Source: Geothrix sp. 21YS21S-4 (GTDB lineage Bacteria; Acidobacteriota; Holophagae; Holophagales; Holophagaceae). Taken from it: a stretch of 64,000 bases of DNA. The notes below the pieces were generated by a model. It worked only from the letters and a program-made list of their open reading frames with translations. It made no database searches and was not told the origin of the DNA. The stretch spans positions 3,014,441 to 3,078,440 of the forward strand of contig NZ_CP132719.1 of assembly GCF_030845995.1 (NCBI RefSeq), written 5' to 3'. Of this stretch, positions 45,039-53,560 are shown piece by piece; position 1 is the first letter of the stretch, and each line of letters begins with the position of its first letter. Position numbers and translations under genes: made by a program.

Positions 45039-46025
45039 GGTGTTGTGGCCCAGCAGCGCGAACTTCACGCCCAGGATGGGGCAGGGCCGGAGCCGGCCCA
45101 CGTGGACGCTCATGCCCTCGTCCATCTCCACGTCCCGGCGCACCTGGGGGCGGTCCTCCAGCGTGTGGACGCGCACGGCGACCTTGGGCGCGGAGAACAG
45201 GCCCAGGCGCTGGGGCTCGGGGCGCCACGCCTCCCAGGCTTCGCGCACCGCCTCCAGCGGCGGGTTCCCCTTCAGTTTCACGCTGACGGCCTCCGTGTGG
45301 CCCTCCAGCACGGGAACGCGGTGGCAGAGGGCGCTGACGGCCATGGGCGCGAAGTCCACGCCCGTGCCATTGAAGCGGCCCAGCAGCTTGGGGGTCTCCT
45401 CCTCGACCTTGGGCTCCTCGTTGCGGATGAAGGGGATCACGTTGCCCAGGATGTCCAGGCTCGCCACGCCCGGATAGCCCGCGCCGCTGACGGCCTGCAT
45501 GGAGGTCATCATCACCGCCTCCACGCCGAAGGCCCGGTGGAGCGGTGCCAGGGCCATCACCAGGACCGTGGTCGTGCAGTTGGCGTTGGTGACGATACCG
45601 CCGCTCCATCCGTGGTGGTGGCGCTGCACGTCCAGGAGGCCCAGGTGCTCGGCGTTCACTTCGGGCACCAGCAGGGGCACCTCCGGCGACATGCGGAAGG
45701 CCGCCGCGTTGGAAAAGACCAGGGCGCCGGCCCGGGCGAAGGCGGGCTCCAGATCGCGCGCCGGCTCCGTGTCCAGGGCGCTGAACACCACGGGCGACAG
45801 CGCGGTCTCCGGCGTCCCCGCGGCCATCACCTGGTCGCCCAGGCCGCCGTAGGGCTCGCCGTCCAGCCGCCAGGCGCAGGCGTCGCGGTAGCGCTTCCCG
45901 GCGCTGCGCTCGCTCGCGGCGAGGTGCTCGATGCGGAACAGCGGGTGCTGCGCCAGCCGGCGCACGAAGCGCTGGCCGACGACGCCGGTCGCGCCCAGGA
46001 CGGTGACGGGGATCTTCGGGGTCAT
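44970..46025 (-). CDS. asd: Aspartate-semialdehyde dehydrogenase, archaeal/fungal-type
   Basis: 351 residues. N-terminal PVTVLGATGVVGQRFVRRL (NADP-binding), active-site Cys150 in IVTNANCTTTVLVMAL, MTSMQAVSGAGYPGV, and the C-terminal FALLGHNTERGAAGGSILNA. The last motif and the short length resemble the archaeal/fungal-type Asd rather than the usual bacterial type. Reduces aspartyl phosphate to the semialdehyde, which feeds DapA and also threonine/methionine. It follows dapE by 3 bases. Confidence 0.95.
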   Translation of the reverse strand: MTPKIPVTVLGATGVVGQRFVRRLAQHPLFRIEHLAASERSAGKRYRDACAWRLDGEPYGGLGDQVMAAGTPETALSPVVFSALDTEPARDLEPAFARAGALVFSNAAAFRMSPEVPLLVPEVNAEHLGLLDVQRHHHGWSGGIVTNANCTTTVLVMALAPLHRAFGVEAVMMTSMQAVSGAGYPGVASLDILGNVIPFIRNEEPKVEEETPKLLGRFNGTGVDFAPMAVSALCHRVPVLEGHTEAVSVKLKGNPPLEAVREAWEAWRPEPQRLGLFSAPKVAVRVHTLEDRPQVRRDVEMDEGMSVHVGRLRPCPILGVKFALLGHNTERGAAGGSILNAELAHAKGYLR

Positions 46026-46028
46026 GGT

Positions 46029-47063
46029 TCAGTCTCCCAGGAAATGCAGGGCCAGCCGGCGGTTCAGGTCCACGCCGGCCTCCAGGTCGGCGAGGCTCAG
46101 GCGCTCGTCGAGGGCGTGGGCCACGGCGATGCTGCCCGGCCCGGCCAGGACCACCGTCCGGTCGGGCACCAGCGCCCGCAGGGCGGGGGCGTCGGAGCCG
46201 AAGGGCATGGGCGCGCGGTCGAAGCCGGGAATCGCGGGATAGCGGTCGGGCGGCTCGTCGAGGCGCACCTCCACGGAGCCCTCCGGCGGAGCCAATCTTC
46301 GGACCTCCTCCACGAACCTGCTGCCGGGCAGCGTCCGGACGAGGAGGTCCGCCGAGGCGGAAGCGGGCACGGAGTTGAGGGCCTCGCCGGCCTGGAGGAG
46401 GCCCAGGTTCCACACCTCCGGACCCAGGACGGAATCCCCGGGAAGGGGCTGCTCCCGCAGCCGCTGGAGCCAGTCGAGGAGCGGCCACGCGGCGCTGCGT
46501 CCCAACTCGGGGCTGCCGCTGTGGGCGGCCTTCCCTTCGCACCGCAGGCGGAGATGCTGGGCTCCCCGCTGGCCGGTCGCGAGCTTCAGGCCCGTGGGCT
46601 CGCCGTTGACCAGGGCCCGCAGGCCCGCCAAGCGGGGAGCCAGCGCCAGGGCCGCGGCGGCTCCCGCGCTGTCCGTCTCCTCGCCCACCACACCCAGCCA
46701 CGCGAAGCCCTCCCGCCCCCCGGCGAGCAGGGTCCGGATCGCGCCCAGCTGCGCGACGATCTGGCCCTTGGCGTCGCAGGCGCCGCGGCCGTAGAGGGCG
46801 TCGCCTTCCACCCGCAGCGGGAGGTGGGGGGGGACCGTGTCCAGGTGCGTCGAGAACAGCACCCGCGGCTTCCCCCAGGTGGCCAGGACGTTGGTCCGGC
46901 CCGGCGCCACGGGCTGCTCCAGCACCTCCGCGCCCAGCCCCGCCAGCAGCGCGAGGAGCGTCGGCAGGCCCGCGTCCTCGGCCCCCGAAGGCGTCTCGCA
47001 GGCGCAGAGGTCCCGGAGGCTGTCCAGGAGCCAGCTGCGGAAGTCTGCGGGGGATGCGTTCAT
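46029..47063 (-). CDS. dapE: M20 family metallopeptidase, probable succinyl-DAP desuccinylase
   Basis: 344 residues. M20 motifs: [16 protein letters not shown] (His and catalytic Asp), [15 protein letters not shown] (bridging Asp), [13 protein letters not shown] (Glu-Glu) and [10 protein letters not shown] region. Relatives include DapE and acetylornithine/acetyl-lysine deacetylases; being the first gene of the lysine operon behind a lysine riboswitch favours DapE. ATG 47063 has GAGG five bases upstream, within the riboswitch expression region. Confidence 0.85.
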   Translation of the reverse strand: MNASPADFRSWLLDSLRDLCACETPSGAEDAGLPTLLALLAGLGAEVLEQPVAPGRTNVLATWGKPRVLFSTHLDTVPPHLPLRVEGDALYGRGACDAKGQIVAQLGAIRTLLAGGREGFAWLGVVGEETDSAGAAAALALAPRLAGLRALVNGEPTGLKLATGQRGAQHLRLRCEGKAAHSGSPELGRSAAWPLLDWLQRLREQPLPGDSVLGPEVWNLGLLQAGEALNSVPASASADLLVRTLPGSRFVEEVRRLAPPEGSVEVRLDEPPDRYPAIPGFDRAPMPFGSDAPALRALVPDRTVVLAGPGSIAVAHALDERLSLADLEAGVDLNRRLALHFLGD

Positions 47064-47098
47064 GGAAACCTCGGCGTGCCGACGGTGCCCTCCGGAAC

Positions 47099-47120
47099 GC
47101 GGTGGGGAAAATCCCGCCGC
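47099..47120 (-). promoter_or_regulatory. Hairpin downstream of the lysine aptamer
   Basis: In the minus-strand RNA GCGGCGGG and CCCCACCGC can pair (GCGG/CCGC and GGG/CCC) around an A/T-rich loop, immediately 3' of the aptamer and 36 bases before the dapE start. No T-run follows, so translational or other control is more likely than an intrinsic terminator. Part of the probable expression platform. Confidence 0.4.
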
Positions 47121-47124
47121 AGCG

Positions 47125-47296
47125 CCTCAGGCCCTCCATGCCGGGTACCCGGCACGACAGCCGCCGGACTTTCGCCTCGGCGTCCAGGGGCGCGTCGATG
47201 ACCCGCGATCCCTTCGGCGATCCGCCCCTTTCCCGTCGGGTCGCGGGGTTCATCGCCCTCGCCGCCGGTACTGATGGGGACCGCTCCTCCATCGGA
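47125..47296 (-). ncRNA. Lysine riboswitch (L-box) of the dap operon
   Basis: About 172 bases of minus-strand RNA with the conserved L-box core: GGAGGAGCG near the 5' end, AGTA (47272-47269), GAAAGGGG (47232-47225), TCGCCGAAG (47220-47212), GGCTGTC (47162-47156) and TGGAGGGC near the 3' end. The L2 loop CGATGA (47255-47250) is complementary to the L3 loop TCATCG (47201-47196), reproducing the known kissing-loop contact. P5 is a clear hairpin (TGCCGGGTACCCGGCA). P1 is weak, with internal mismatches. It lies 61 bases before dapE and should lower expression when lysine is high. Confidence 0.92.
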
Positions 47297-47365
47297 AGCT
47301 TCACCTTCCCACGGCGGGGGGTTTCGCCGCAACCCCGGCGATACACTGGGGTCTTGGAGCGCCCC

Positions 47366-48142
47366 ATGTCCCTCGTCATCGCCGGCAGGACCTTCAACAA
47401 CCGACTCGTGCTGGGCACGGGGAAGTACGCGGATTTCGCCACCATGCAGGCCTGCTACCGGGCCGCGCGGGTGGAGATGGTCACCCTGGCGGTGCGCCGC
47501 TTCGACCTGAACGCGACCGGCGAGGACAACATCCTGAACTGGATCCCCAAGGACATCGCCCTGCTGCCCAACACCGCCGGATGCTACACGCGGGAGGACG
47601 CCCTCCGCGTGGCGCGCCTGGCCCGCGAGGCGCTCCAGACGGACTGGGTGAAGCTGGAGGTCATCGGCGATCCCAAGTCGCTCTATCCCGACAACGAGGA
47701 GACCCTGGAGGCCGCCCGGATCCTCGTGAAGGAGGGCTTCACGGTGCTGCCCTACGTGAACGCCGATCCCATCCTCGCCAAGAAGCTGTGCGACGCGGGC
47801 TGCGCCGCGGTGATGCCCCTCGGCAGCGCCATCGGATCGGGCCTCGGCGTGCAGAACCCCATGACGCTCCTGCTGGTGAAGGAGGTGGTGGAGGCCTACG
47901 GCCTCCCCATGATCGTGGATGCCGGCGTCGGCACTGCCTCGGACGCGACGCTGGCCATGGAGCTGGGCGCCGACGGCGTGCTGCTCAACACCGCGGTGGC
48001 GGAAGCCGGCGAGCCCACCCGCATGGCCCAGGCCATGGACCACGCCGTGCTCGCCGGGCGCCTCGCCTTCGAGAGCGGCCGGATGCCCAAGCGCCTCTAC
48101 GCCAGCGCCAGCAGCCCCCTGGTAGGCGTCGTCGGGAAATAG
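47366..48142 (+). CDS. thiG: Thiazole synthase ThiG
   Basis: 258 residues, normal. [57 protein letters not shown] with Schiff-base Lys96, [15 protein letters not shown], and [16 protein letters not shown]. ThiG makes the thiamin thiazole from DXP, dehydroglycine and ThiS thiocarboxylate. No thiS, thiH or TPP riboswitch is seen beside it. TTGGAGC precedes the ATG, and TACACT (47342-47347) may be a -10 element. Divergent from the lysine operon; 7 bases before yceH. Confidence 0.96.
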   Translation: MSLVIAGRTFNNRLVLGTGKYADFATMQACYRAARVEMVTLAVRRFDLNATGEDNILNWIPKDIALLPNTAGCYTREDALRVARLAREALQTDWVKLEVIGDPKSLYPDNEETLEAARILVKEGFTVLPYVNADPILAKKLCDAGCAAVMPLGSAIGSGLGVQNPMTLLLVKEVVEAYGLPMIVDAGVGTASDATLAMELGADGVLLNTAVAEAGEPTRMAQAMDHAVLAGRLAFESGRMPKRLYASASSPLVGVVGK

Positions 48143-48149
48143 GCTCGCC

Positions 48150-48773
48150 ATGAACGACCTCGGCCCCCTGGAATGCCGCGTCCTCGGCTGCCTGCTGGAG
48201 AAGCAGCTCAGCACGCCGGACGTGTATCCCCTTTCGCTGAACGCCCTGGTGAACGCCTGCAACCAGTCCAGCAACCGCGAGCCGGTGCTGGCCGTGGGGG
48301 AGGCCGAGATTCAGGAGGCCGTGGCGAGCCTCGTGGCGCGCGGGCTGGCAGAGCACTGGCCGGGGCGCGTGCTCAAGATCGCCCACACCGCCCGGCCCAC
48401 CTGGAACCTGTCGGTGCAGGAAGGGGCCCTCCTGGCGGAACTGCTGCTCCGCGGCCCCCAGACTCCCGGCGAGCTGCGCACCAACACGCGGCGGATGTAC
48501 GCCTTTCCCGACCTGGCCGAAGTGGAGGGCTGCCTCGGCGCCCTGCTGGAGGCCGAACCGCCCCTGGCCGTGCGGCTGGCCCGCGCGCCCGGCGCCCGCG
48601 AAGCCCGGGTGGCGCACCTGCTGGCGGGCCCCGTGGAGGCGGCTTCTCCGGCGCCAGCGCCCTCCGCGCCCAACCCGGGACGGATGGAGGAACTGGAGGC
48701 CGAGGTCGCCTCCCTCCGGACCGAGCTGGCGGAGCTGCGGGCGGCCTTCGAGGCGTTCAAAGCCCAGTTCTGA
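48150..48773 (+). CDS. yceH: YceH/DUF480 family protein
   Basis: 207 residues. The two winged-helix-like repeats are recognisable: PLECRVLGCLLEKQLSTPDVYPLS with NALVNACNQSSNREPV, and LLAELLLRGPQTPGELRTN with MYAFPDLAEVEGCL. C-terminal coiled coil (MEELEAEVASLRTELAELRA). Family role is unclear (DNA-binding-like fold). Closely follows thiG. Overlaps by 17 bases with the convergent barstar-like gene. Confidence 0.88.
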   Translation: MNDLGPLECRVLGCLLEKQLSTPDVYPLSLNALVNACNQSSNREPVLAVGEAEIQEAVASLVARGLAEHWPGRVLKIAHTARPTWNLSVQEGALLAELLLRGPQTPGELRTNTRRMYAFPDLAEVEGCLGALLEAEPPLAVRLARAPGAREARVAHLLAGPVEAASPAPAPSAPNPGRMEELEAEVASLRTELAELRAAFEAFKAQF

Positions 48774-49059
48774 GGACCACGCGGAAGGGCCGCGGCGCCA
48801 GATCCTCGGCCACGGTCCGCAGCACGGCGTCCCAGGTGGCGCGCTCCGCGGGCGGGGCGTCGGCGAGAAGCTGCTCCGCCTCGCGAACCACGAAGGTCCC
48901 GCCCTCCGGCAGGTCGGCGAGGGCGTCGCGGAGGGCGTCCCAGGTGCCCCCGAAGTGGGGGGGAAACTTCGCCGCGGCGGCCCATTCCGCCATCAGGGCG
49001 GCCCGCGTCCGCATCCGCGAGCCGCGCAGCAGGACGGCGGACGGCGGCTTTCCGGTCAC
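48757..49059 (-). CDS. Barstar family RNase inhibitor
   Basis: 100 residues from GTG 49059, overlapping the RNase stop (GTGA). The barstar pattern is clear: AAAAKFPPHFGGTWDALRDALADLPEGGTF (helix and the inhibitory F/G-G-x-W-D-A-L-x-D segment), with FRVVLRTG near the end. Barstars inhibit barnase-type RNases by blocking the active site with an acidic helix. Located directly 3' of an RNase of that class, so it is the cognate cytoplasmic immunity protein. Confidence 0.87.
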   Translation of the reverse strand: MTGKPPSAVLLRGSRMRTRAALMAEWAAAAKFPPHFGGTWDALRDALADLPEGGTFVVREAEQLLADAPPAERATWDAVLRTVAEDLAPRPFRVVLRTGL

Positions 49060-49466
49060 TTCACTTCCACGAAGGTGCGGTAGTGGTCGGCGGTGAACCA
49101 GACGCGCCCGTCGCTGCCGGTGATCAGGCGCTCAGCGCCCCGGGCGCGGCCCTCCGCGCGGGGATGGATGTCCCATTCGCGGTAGTCGATCCGCTTCCGG
49201 CGGGCGTCGTAGCGGGGAAGGGCGCCTTCGTAGTTGCCGAATACCCGTCCGCCCACGAAGCCCGGGGGAGCGTAGCCGTGCTGGCGGATGTAGGCCAGGG
49301 CCTCCCGCGCCGGGGCGGGAATCGGGTCCTGGGGAGCGACCTGAACCTGCTGGGCCGGCGGCGCGGGCACCGCGGGTTCGGGTCCGCAGGCGCCCAGGCC
49401 CAGGAGGACCAGCAGGCAAAGGCAGACCGCGGCCGGGAAAGCCAGGGTCCTTCGCCAGTGGGTCAT
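49056..49466 (-). CDS. Lipoprotein-anchored RNase of the barnase/RNase Sa (N1/T1) family
   Basis: 136 residues. N-terminus has a lipoprotein signal ending LLGLGAC (Cys27), then a Pro-rich tether, then a ~75-residue RNase domain: GYAPPGFVGGRVFGNYEGALP, KRIDYREWDIHP (catalytic Glu), ERLITGSDGRVWFTADHYRTF (Arg and catalytic His). This matches guanyl-specific bacterial RNases such as RNase Sa. Overlaps its barstar-like inhibitor gene. A lipid anchor is not usual for these nucleases, which are normally freely secreted; the protein may be held on the envelope for nutrient scavenging or for contact-dependent antagonism. Confidence 0.88.
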   Translation of the reverse strand: MTHWRRTLAFPAAVCLCLLVLLGLGACGPEPAVPAPPAQQVQVAPQDPIPAPAREALAYIRQHGYAPPGFVGGRVFGNYEGALPRYDARRKRIDYREWDIHPRAEGRARGAERLITGSDGRVWFTADHYRTFVEVK

Positions 49467-49500
49467 GGGGTCTCCCGGATTGCGGGTGACAAGTGTACCC

Positions 49501-50811
49501 CTAGGCCGGTTCGTTCGCGCCGGTCTGGTTGGCGGTGGTGATGGTCTCCAGCCCGTGGGCGCCGGGACCCGTTTCCGCCCGGCGCAGCAGGTAGGCGAAC
49601 AGGAAGCCGAAGAACCCCAGGCTGCTGAAGATCCACATCCCCAGCCGGTAGCCCGACGGGTTCGCCGCGCCGGCGGCGGCGTGGTCGTTGGCCCAGCCGA
49701 TCAGGAAGTTGAACCCGGCGAGGCCGACGTTCTGGATCAGGGTCATGAGGCCGTAGGCCGTCCCCAGCTTCTCCTCGGGCACCAGGTAGGCCACCGACGG
49801 CCACATCACGGCGGGGATCAGGCTGAAGGCGACGCCCATCATCGCCATGGGCACGAACAGGCTGACGCGGGTGTAGGCCATCAGGAGGTAGACCGGCACC
49901 AGCAGCAGGCTGCCCGCCATCATGAACAGGGCGCGCCTGCCCACGCGGTCCACCAGCAGCCCGAACAGCGGCGTCCCGATCATCGCGAACAGGGTGAGCA
50001 TCGACGACAGGAACCCGCCGGTCTCGCGGGTGACGCCGTGGGCGTCCTGGAAGAACTTCACCGCGAAGGTCTGGAAGGGGAAGATCCCGCTGTAGAACGT
50101 GATGCACAGGGCCACCACGAACCAGTAGGTGGGACTGAACTTGAGGAGATCGCCCCACACCACCTTGTCCGTGCCGCCCTGGCCTCCGAGGGCGTACCGC
50201 TTGGCGGCGCCGTTCTCCATCACCCAGTAGATCCCCGCGCCAATCACGCACATGGCGCCGAACACCGCGGCGATCAGCAGGGGCGTGCGCCAGGAGCCGA
50301 ACGCCGCCCGGGCCCAGGTGGGGCTGTTGAGCGCCGCGAAGGAGCCCAGCCGCGCGATGAGCAGGTTGATCCCGAAGGCGAAGCTCAGTTCCTTCCCCCG
50401 GAACCACTGGGCCACCGCCGCGGTGACGGCCACGATCAGGCTCTCCGCGCCCAGGCCGAAGACCAGCCGGCCGGAGGCCATGACCCACAGCTTGGGGCTG
50501 AGGGCCGTGAGCACAGCGCCCAGGAAGCACAGCACGCCGAACAGGAAGGTGGCCTTCTTCACGCCGACGCGGTCGATGAGGATCCCGCCGATCAGCACCA
50601 TCACGATGTTGGGAACACTGTAGATGCCCTGGAGCAGCCCGATGTTGGCATCGGTAAAGCCCAACTGCGTCTGGAGGACGTCGGCCAGGGGGCTGATGGC
50701 GTCATAGACGTAGTAGTTGCCGAACATGGCGAGGCTGATGACGACCAGGACGAGCCAGCGGAACGCTGCGGGCGGCGGCGGCAGGACGGGAGCGGAGGAT
50801 TCGGTGGACAT
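49501..50811 (-). CDS. MFS transporter (MFSD1-like)
   Basis: 436 residues with about 12 membrane segments. MFS features: FGNYYVYDAISPLADVLQ, IGLLQGIYSVPNIVMVLIGG, ILIDRVGVKKATFLFG (the A-motif), GLGAESLIVAVTAAVAQWF and GLLVDRVGRRALFM. The overall pattern resembles MFSD1-like bacterial transporters; substrate unknown. Divergent from the zinc-ribbon/RDD gene. No clear ribosome binding site choice problem: the ATG is the natural start. Confidence 0.82.
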   Translation of the reverse strand: MSTESSAPVLPPPPAAFRWLVLVVISLAMFGNYYVYDAISPLADVLQTQLGFTDANIGLLQGIYSVPNIVMVLIGGILIDRVGVKKATFLFGVLCFLGAVLTALSPKLWVMASGRLVFGLGAESLIVAVTAAVAQWFRGKELSFAFGINLLIARLGSFAALNSPTWARAAFGSWRTPLLIAAVFGAMCVIGAGIYWVMENGAAKRYALGGQGGTDKVVWGDLLKFSPTYWFVVALCITFYSGIFPFQTFAVKFFQDAHGVTRETGGFLSSMLTLFAMIGTPLFGLLVDRVGRRALFMMAGSLLLVPVYLLMAYTRVSLFVPMAMMGVAFSLIPAVMWPSVAYLVPEEKLGTAYGLMTLIQNVGLAGFNFLIGWANDHAAAGAANPSGYRLGMWIFSSLGFFGFLFAYLLRRAETGPGAHGLETITTANQTGANEPA

Positions 50812-50901
50812 GCGGTTTCCCCGGAGGCGATTCCTCCGAGGATGACATGGGGGCGCCCTGGGGCGTTTTCAAGGGCCCCCTCCTTGACGGATAGTGAGGG
50901 G

Positions 50902-51618
50902 ATGACGGCCCCCGCCCGGCGCACCTGCCCCAGCTGCCACACCCGCCTGTCGCCCCTGGCGGCGGAGTGCCCGGAGTGCGGCCTGGCGCTGGCGCCGCCG
51001 CGGCAGGGGAGGCCCTTCCTGTTCCAGGCCTCGGCCCTGGCCCAGGCGTCCTTCGAGGCGCCGCCCCGAGCCCTGACCGCCCCCGCCCTGGGCCGCGTCG
51101 CGCCGGTGGCCGTGGACGTGGCCCCCGAAGAACTGGTGCGGACGGAGACGGCGGCGGAGCCCCAGGAGCGACCTTCCACCCCGGGCATCCTCGATTCCCA
51201 GGAACCCGTCACCAGTTTCTGGCCCCTGGTGAAGGTGGAGGTAACCGAAGCCGCCCTCCTCCTCATCTGCCAGGGTCTGGCCCTCCTCCTGCCGGCGCTG
51301 CTGGTGGGCGTGGCGCCCGCCCGCCTTCTGACGGGGGCATGGCCCTTCGTCATTCCCTACCTGTTCGCCGTCTCCTGGATCCTGTTCATGGCGCCCCTGG
51401 TCCTCACGGGCCAGTCGCCGCTGATGGGCGTCTTCGGCGTGACCCTCCCCGAGAACCTGCCCGAGCGGCGGATGGTGTTCTCACTGGTCCACCTGCTGTC
51501 GGTGACCTGCTTCCCCCTCAGCTTCCTGTGCATGGTTCTCAGCCCCCGTCACCAGACGCTGGCGGAACTGCTCAGCGGCCAGGAGCTGCTGGCGCGGCCG
51601 ACGACGCGGATGCGCTGA
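50902..51618 (+). CDS. Zinc-ribbon and RDD-domain membrane protein
   Basis: 238 residues. N-terminal zinc ribbon TCPSCHTRLSPLAAECPECG (four Cys), a linker, then an RDD domain with three or four membrane segments: EAALLLICQGLALLLPALL, WPFVIPYLFAVSWILFM, MGVFGVTLPENLPERRM, LLSVTCFPLSFLCMVL. RDD proteins are small membrane proteins of mixed or unknown function. The cytoplasmic zinc ribbon recalls the FHA gene at 36248. GAGGGG lies right before the ATG. It converges on the KimA-type gene with 3 bases between. Confidence 0.78.
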   Translation: MTAPARRTCPSCHTRLSPLAAECPECGLALAPPRQGRPFLFQASALAQASFEAPPRALTAPALGRVAPVAVDVAPEELVRTETAAEPQERPSTPGILDSQEPVTSFWPLVKVEVTEAALLLICQGLALLLPALLVGVAPARLLTGAWPFVIPYLFAVSWILFMAPLVLTGQSPLMGVFGVTLPENLPERRMVFSLVHLLSVTCFPLSFLCMVLSPRHQTLAELLSGQELLARPTTRMR

Positions 51619-51621
51619 GCC

Positions 51622-53547
51622 CTACTGGGGGAGGTGCATGGGCACGGACGTCACGATGACGCCGGGCTTCACGAGGAGGGCGGCCTTGATGCGCAGGGCG
51701 CTCTGGTTGTGGAGGAACTGCTGCCACCACTTCGAGGTGATGAACTCGGGGAGGATCACCGTGAGCGCCAGTTCGGGCTCCGCGTCCCGGATGCGGTCCA
51801 CCTCGGCGAGGATGGGCTCCACCACCTTGCGGTAGGGGCTGGGCAGCACGCGGAGGGGCACGCCCATTCCGTAGGTGGTCCAGTCGGAGCGCAGCTTCGC
51901 GATGGCGGGGCTCTCCCGCTCCCCCTCCGAACCCAGCTCCACCGTCAGCGCCTCCACCCGATCGCCGGCGATGAGACGGGCGTAGAGCAGCGACTGCACC
52001 ACCCCCTTGTGGATCCCGTTCACCAGGACCAGCGCGTGGTGCTTGGTAGGGAGGAACGCATCGGTGCGGCTGGCGGCCAGCCTCGATTTCACGCCCACGT
52101 AGTGGCGGCGGATGTTGAAGTGGATCACCACCAGCGCGGGCACCAGCAGGATCACGATCCACGCGCCGTGGATGAACTTGGTGAGCGCGATGTCCACCAG
52201 CACCACGAAGGCCGTCAGGGCGCCCAGGCCGTTGATCGCCGCCTTGGCCCGCCAGTGGGGGCCGCGCACCTTCCGCCAGTGGACCACCATCCCCGTCTGG
52301 CTGAGGGTGAATCCGATGAACACGCCCGCCGCATAGAGGGGGAGCAGGATGTCCGTGTTGGCGTGGAACAGCCACACCAGCAGGCCCGAGAAGAAGAACA
52401 GGATGAAGATGCCGTTGGAGAACACCAGGCGGTCGCCCTGGCTCGCGAACTGGCGCGGCAGGAAGCCGTCCTGGGCCTGGAGGGCAGCCAGGCGGGGAAA
52501 GCCCACGAACGCCGTGTTGGCGGCCACCACGAGGATGGCGAAGGTGAATCCCTGGACCACGTAGTACGCGGCCTGGGGCAGGCCGCGGCTCACGTCGCCG
52601 AGGATGGCCTTGTTCAGCTTCGACAGCAGCGTCTCGGCGACCACCGCCGGATCCGGGCTGTGGTGGTAGGTCACGCCGTAGTGGTGGGCCAGGAAGGTGA
52701 TCCCCAGGAACATCGTCCCCAGCAGCGCCACCATCCACATCATGGTCTTGGCGGCGTTGGGCCCGACGGGATCCCGGAAGGCGGTGGTGCCGTTGCTGAT
52801 GGCCTCCACGCCCGTCAGGGCGGTGCAGCCCGCGCTGAAGGCCCGCATGAAGACCCACGCCATGGACAGGCCCGCGAGGTGCACGCCCTGGTGGGCGGCG
52901 GCCTCCACCTGGGCCGGGGCGGGACCTCCGCCCAGCGCCACTTTCAGCGTCCCCCAGCCCAGCACCAGAAAGATGGAGCAGAGGAATCCGTAGGTCGGAA
53001 TGGCGAAGAACCCGCCGCTCTCCTTGAGGCCCCGCAGGTTCAGGAGGGCGATGAAGCCGATGGCGAGGAGGGTCAGGCTCACGTTGTGCCCCGCCAGCGC
53101 GGGAAGGGCCGCTGTGAGCGCCGCAGCGCCCGACGACGCGGAGACGGCCACGGTGAGGACGTAGTCGATGAGCAGCGACGCGCCCGCGGTGAGGCCCGCG
53201 ATGTCGCCCAGGTTCTCCTGGGCCACGACGTAGGCGCCGCCGCCACCGGGGTAGGCCAGGATCGTCTGGCGGTAGCTCACCGCGAGGATCGCCAGGAGGG
53301 CGGCGATCCCGAGGGCCACGGGGATGGACCACCCGAAGATGGCGTGGCCCGCGGCTCCGGCCAGGGCGGCGCCCCCCACGGGAATCGCCGCCGCCAGGGA
53401 GGCCATGATCTCCTGGGTGGCGTAGGCCACGGAGGAGAGCGCGTCCGAGCTGAACACCGCGAGGGCGATGGGATTGCTGATCCGCGCCTGCTCCGTCTCC
53501 TGGCTGGCCAATCGCCGACCGAGCAGGAGCCTTCGCAGATTGCGCAT
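51622..53547 (-). CDS. KimA-type APC superfamily permease (probable K+ importer), copy 2
   Basis: 641 residues. Close in layout to Bacillus KimA (YdaO): AVFSSDALSSVAYATQEI, SYRQTILAYPGGGGAYVVAQENLG, GASLLIDYVLTVAVSASSG, LTGVEAISNGTTAF, LVFSNGIFILFFFSGL, LPLYAAGVFIGFTLSQTGMV. The C-terminal ~170 residues are a soluble domain (VLVNGIHKGVVQSLLYAR, VILPEFITSKWWQQFLHNQS) as in KimA. KimA is a high-affinity K+ importer in Bacillus, so K+ is a good guess; amino acid transport is the alternative. It follows its paralogue by 13 bases. Confidence 0.82.
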   Translation of the reverse strand: MRNLRRLLLGRRLASQETEQARISNPIALAVFSSDALSSVAYATQEIMASLAAAIPVGGAALAGAAGHAIFGWSIPVALGIAALLAILAVSYRQTILAYPGGGGAYVVAQENLGDIAGLTAGASLLIDYVLTVAVSASSGAAALTAALPALAGHNVSLTLLAIGFIALLNLRGLKESGGFFAIPTYGFLCSIFLVLGWGTLKVALGGGPAPAQVEAAAHQGVHLAGLSMAWVFMRAFSAGCTALTGVEAISNGTTAFRDPVGPNAAKTMMWMVALLGTMFLGITFLAHHYGVTYHHSPDPAVVAETLLSKLNKAILGDVSRGLPQAAYYVVQGFTFAILVVAANTAFVGFPRLAALQAQDGFLPRQFASQGDRLVFSNGIFILFFFSGLLVWLFHANTDILLPLYAAGVFIGFTLSQTGMVVHWRKVRGPHWRAKAAINGLGALTAFVVLVDIALTKFIHGAWIVILLVPALVVIHFNIRRHYVGVKSRLAASRTDAFLPTKHHALVLVNGIHKGVVQSLLYARLIAGDRVEALTVELGSEGERESPAIAKLRSDWTTYGMGVPLRVLPSPYRKVVEPILAEVDRIRDAEPELALTVILPEFITSKWWQQFLHNQSALRIKAALLVKPGVIVTSVPMHLPQ

Positions 53548-53560
53548 CCGTCGCTCCGGG

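Noticed and set aside
47064..47365. TPP riboswitch upstream of thiG on the plus strand
   Set aside because: No CTGAGA or ACCTGATCTGG-type thi-box core on the plus strand; the conserved structure in this gap belongs to the minus-strand lysine switch.
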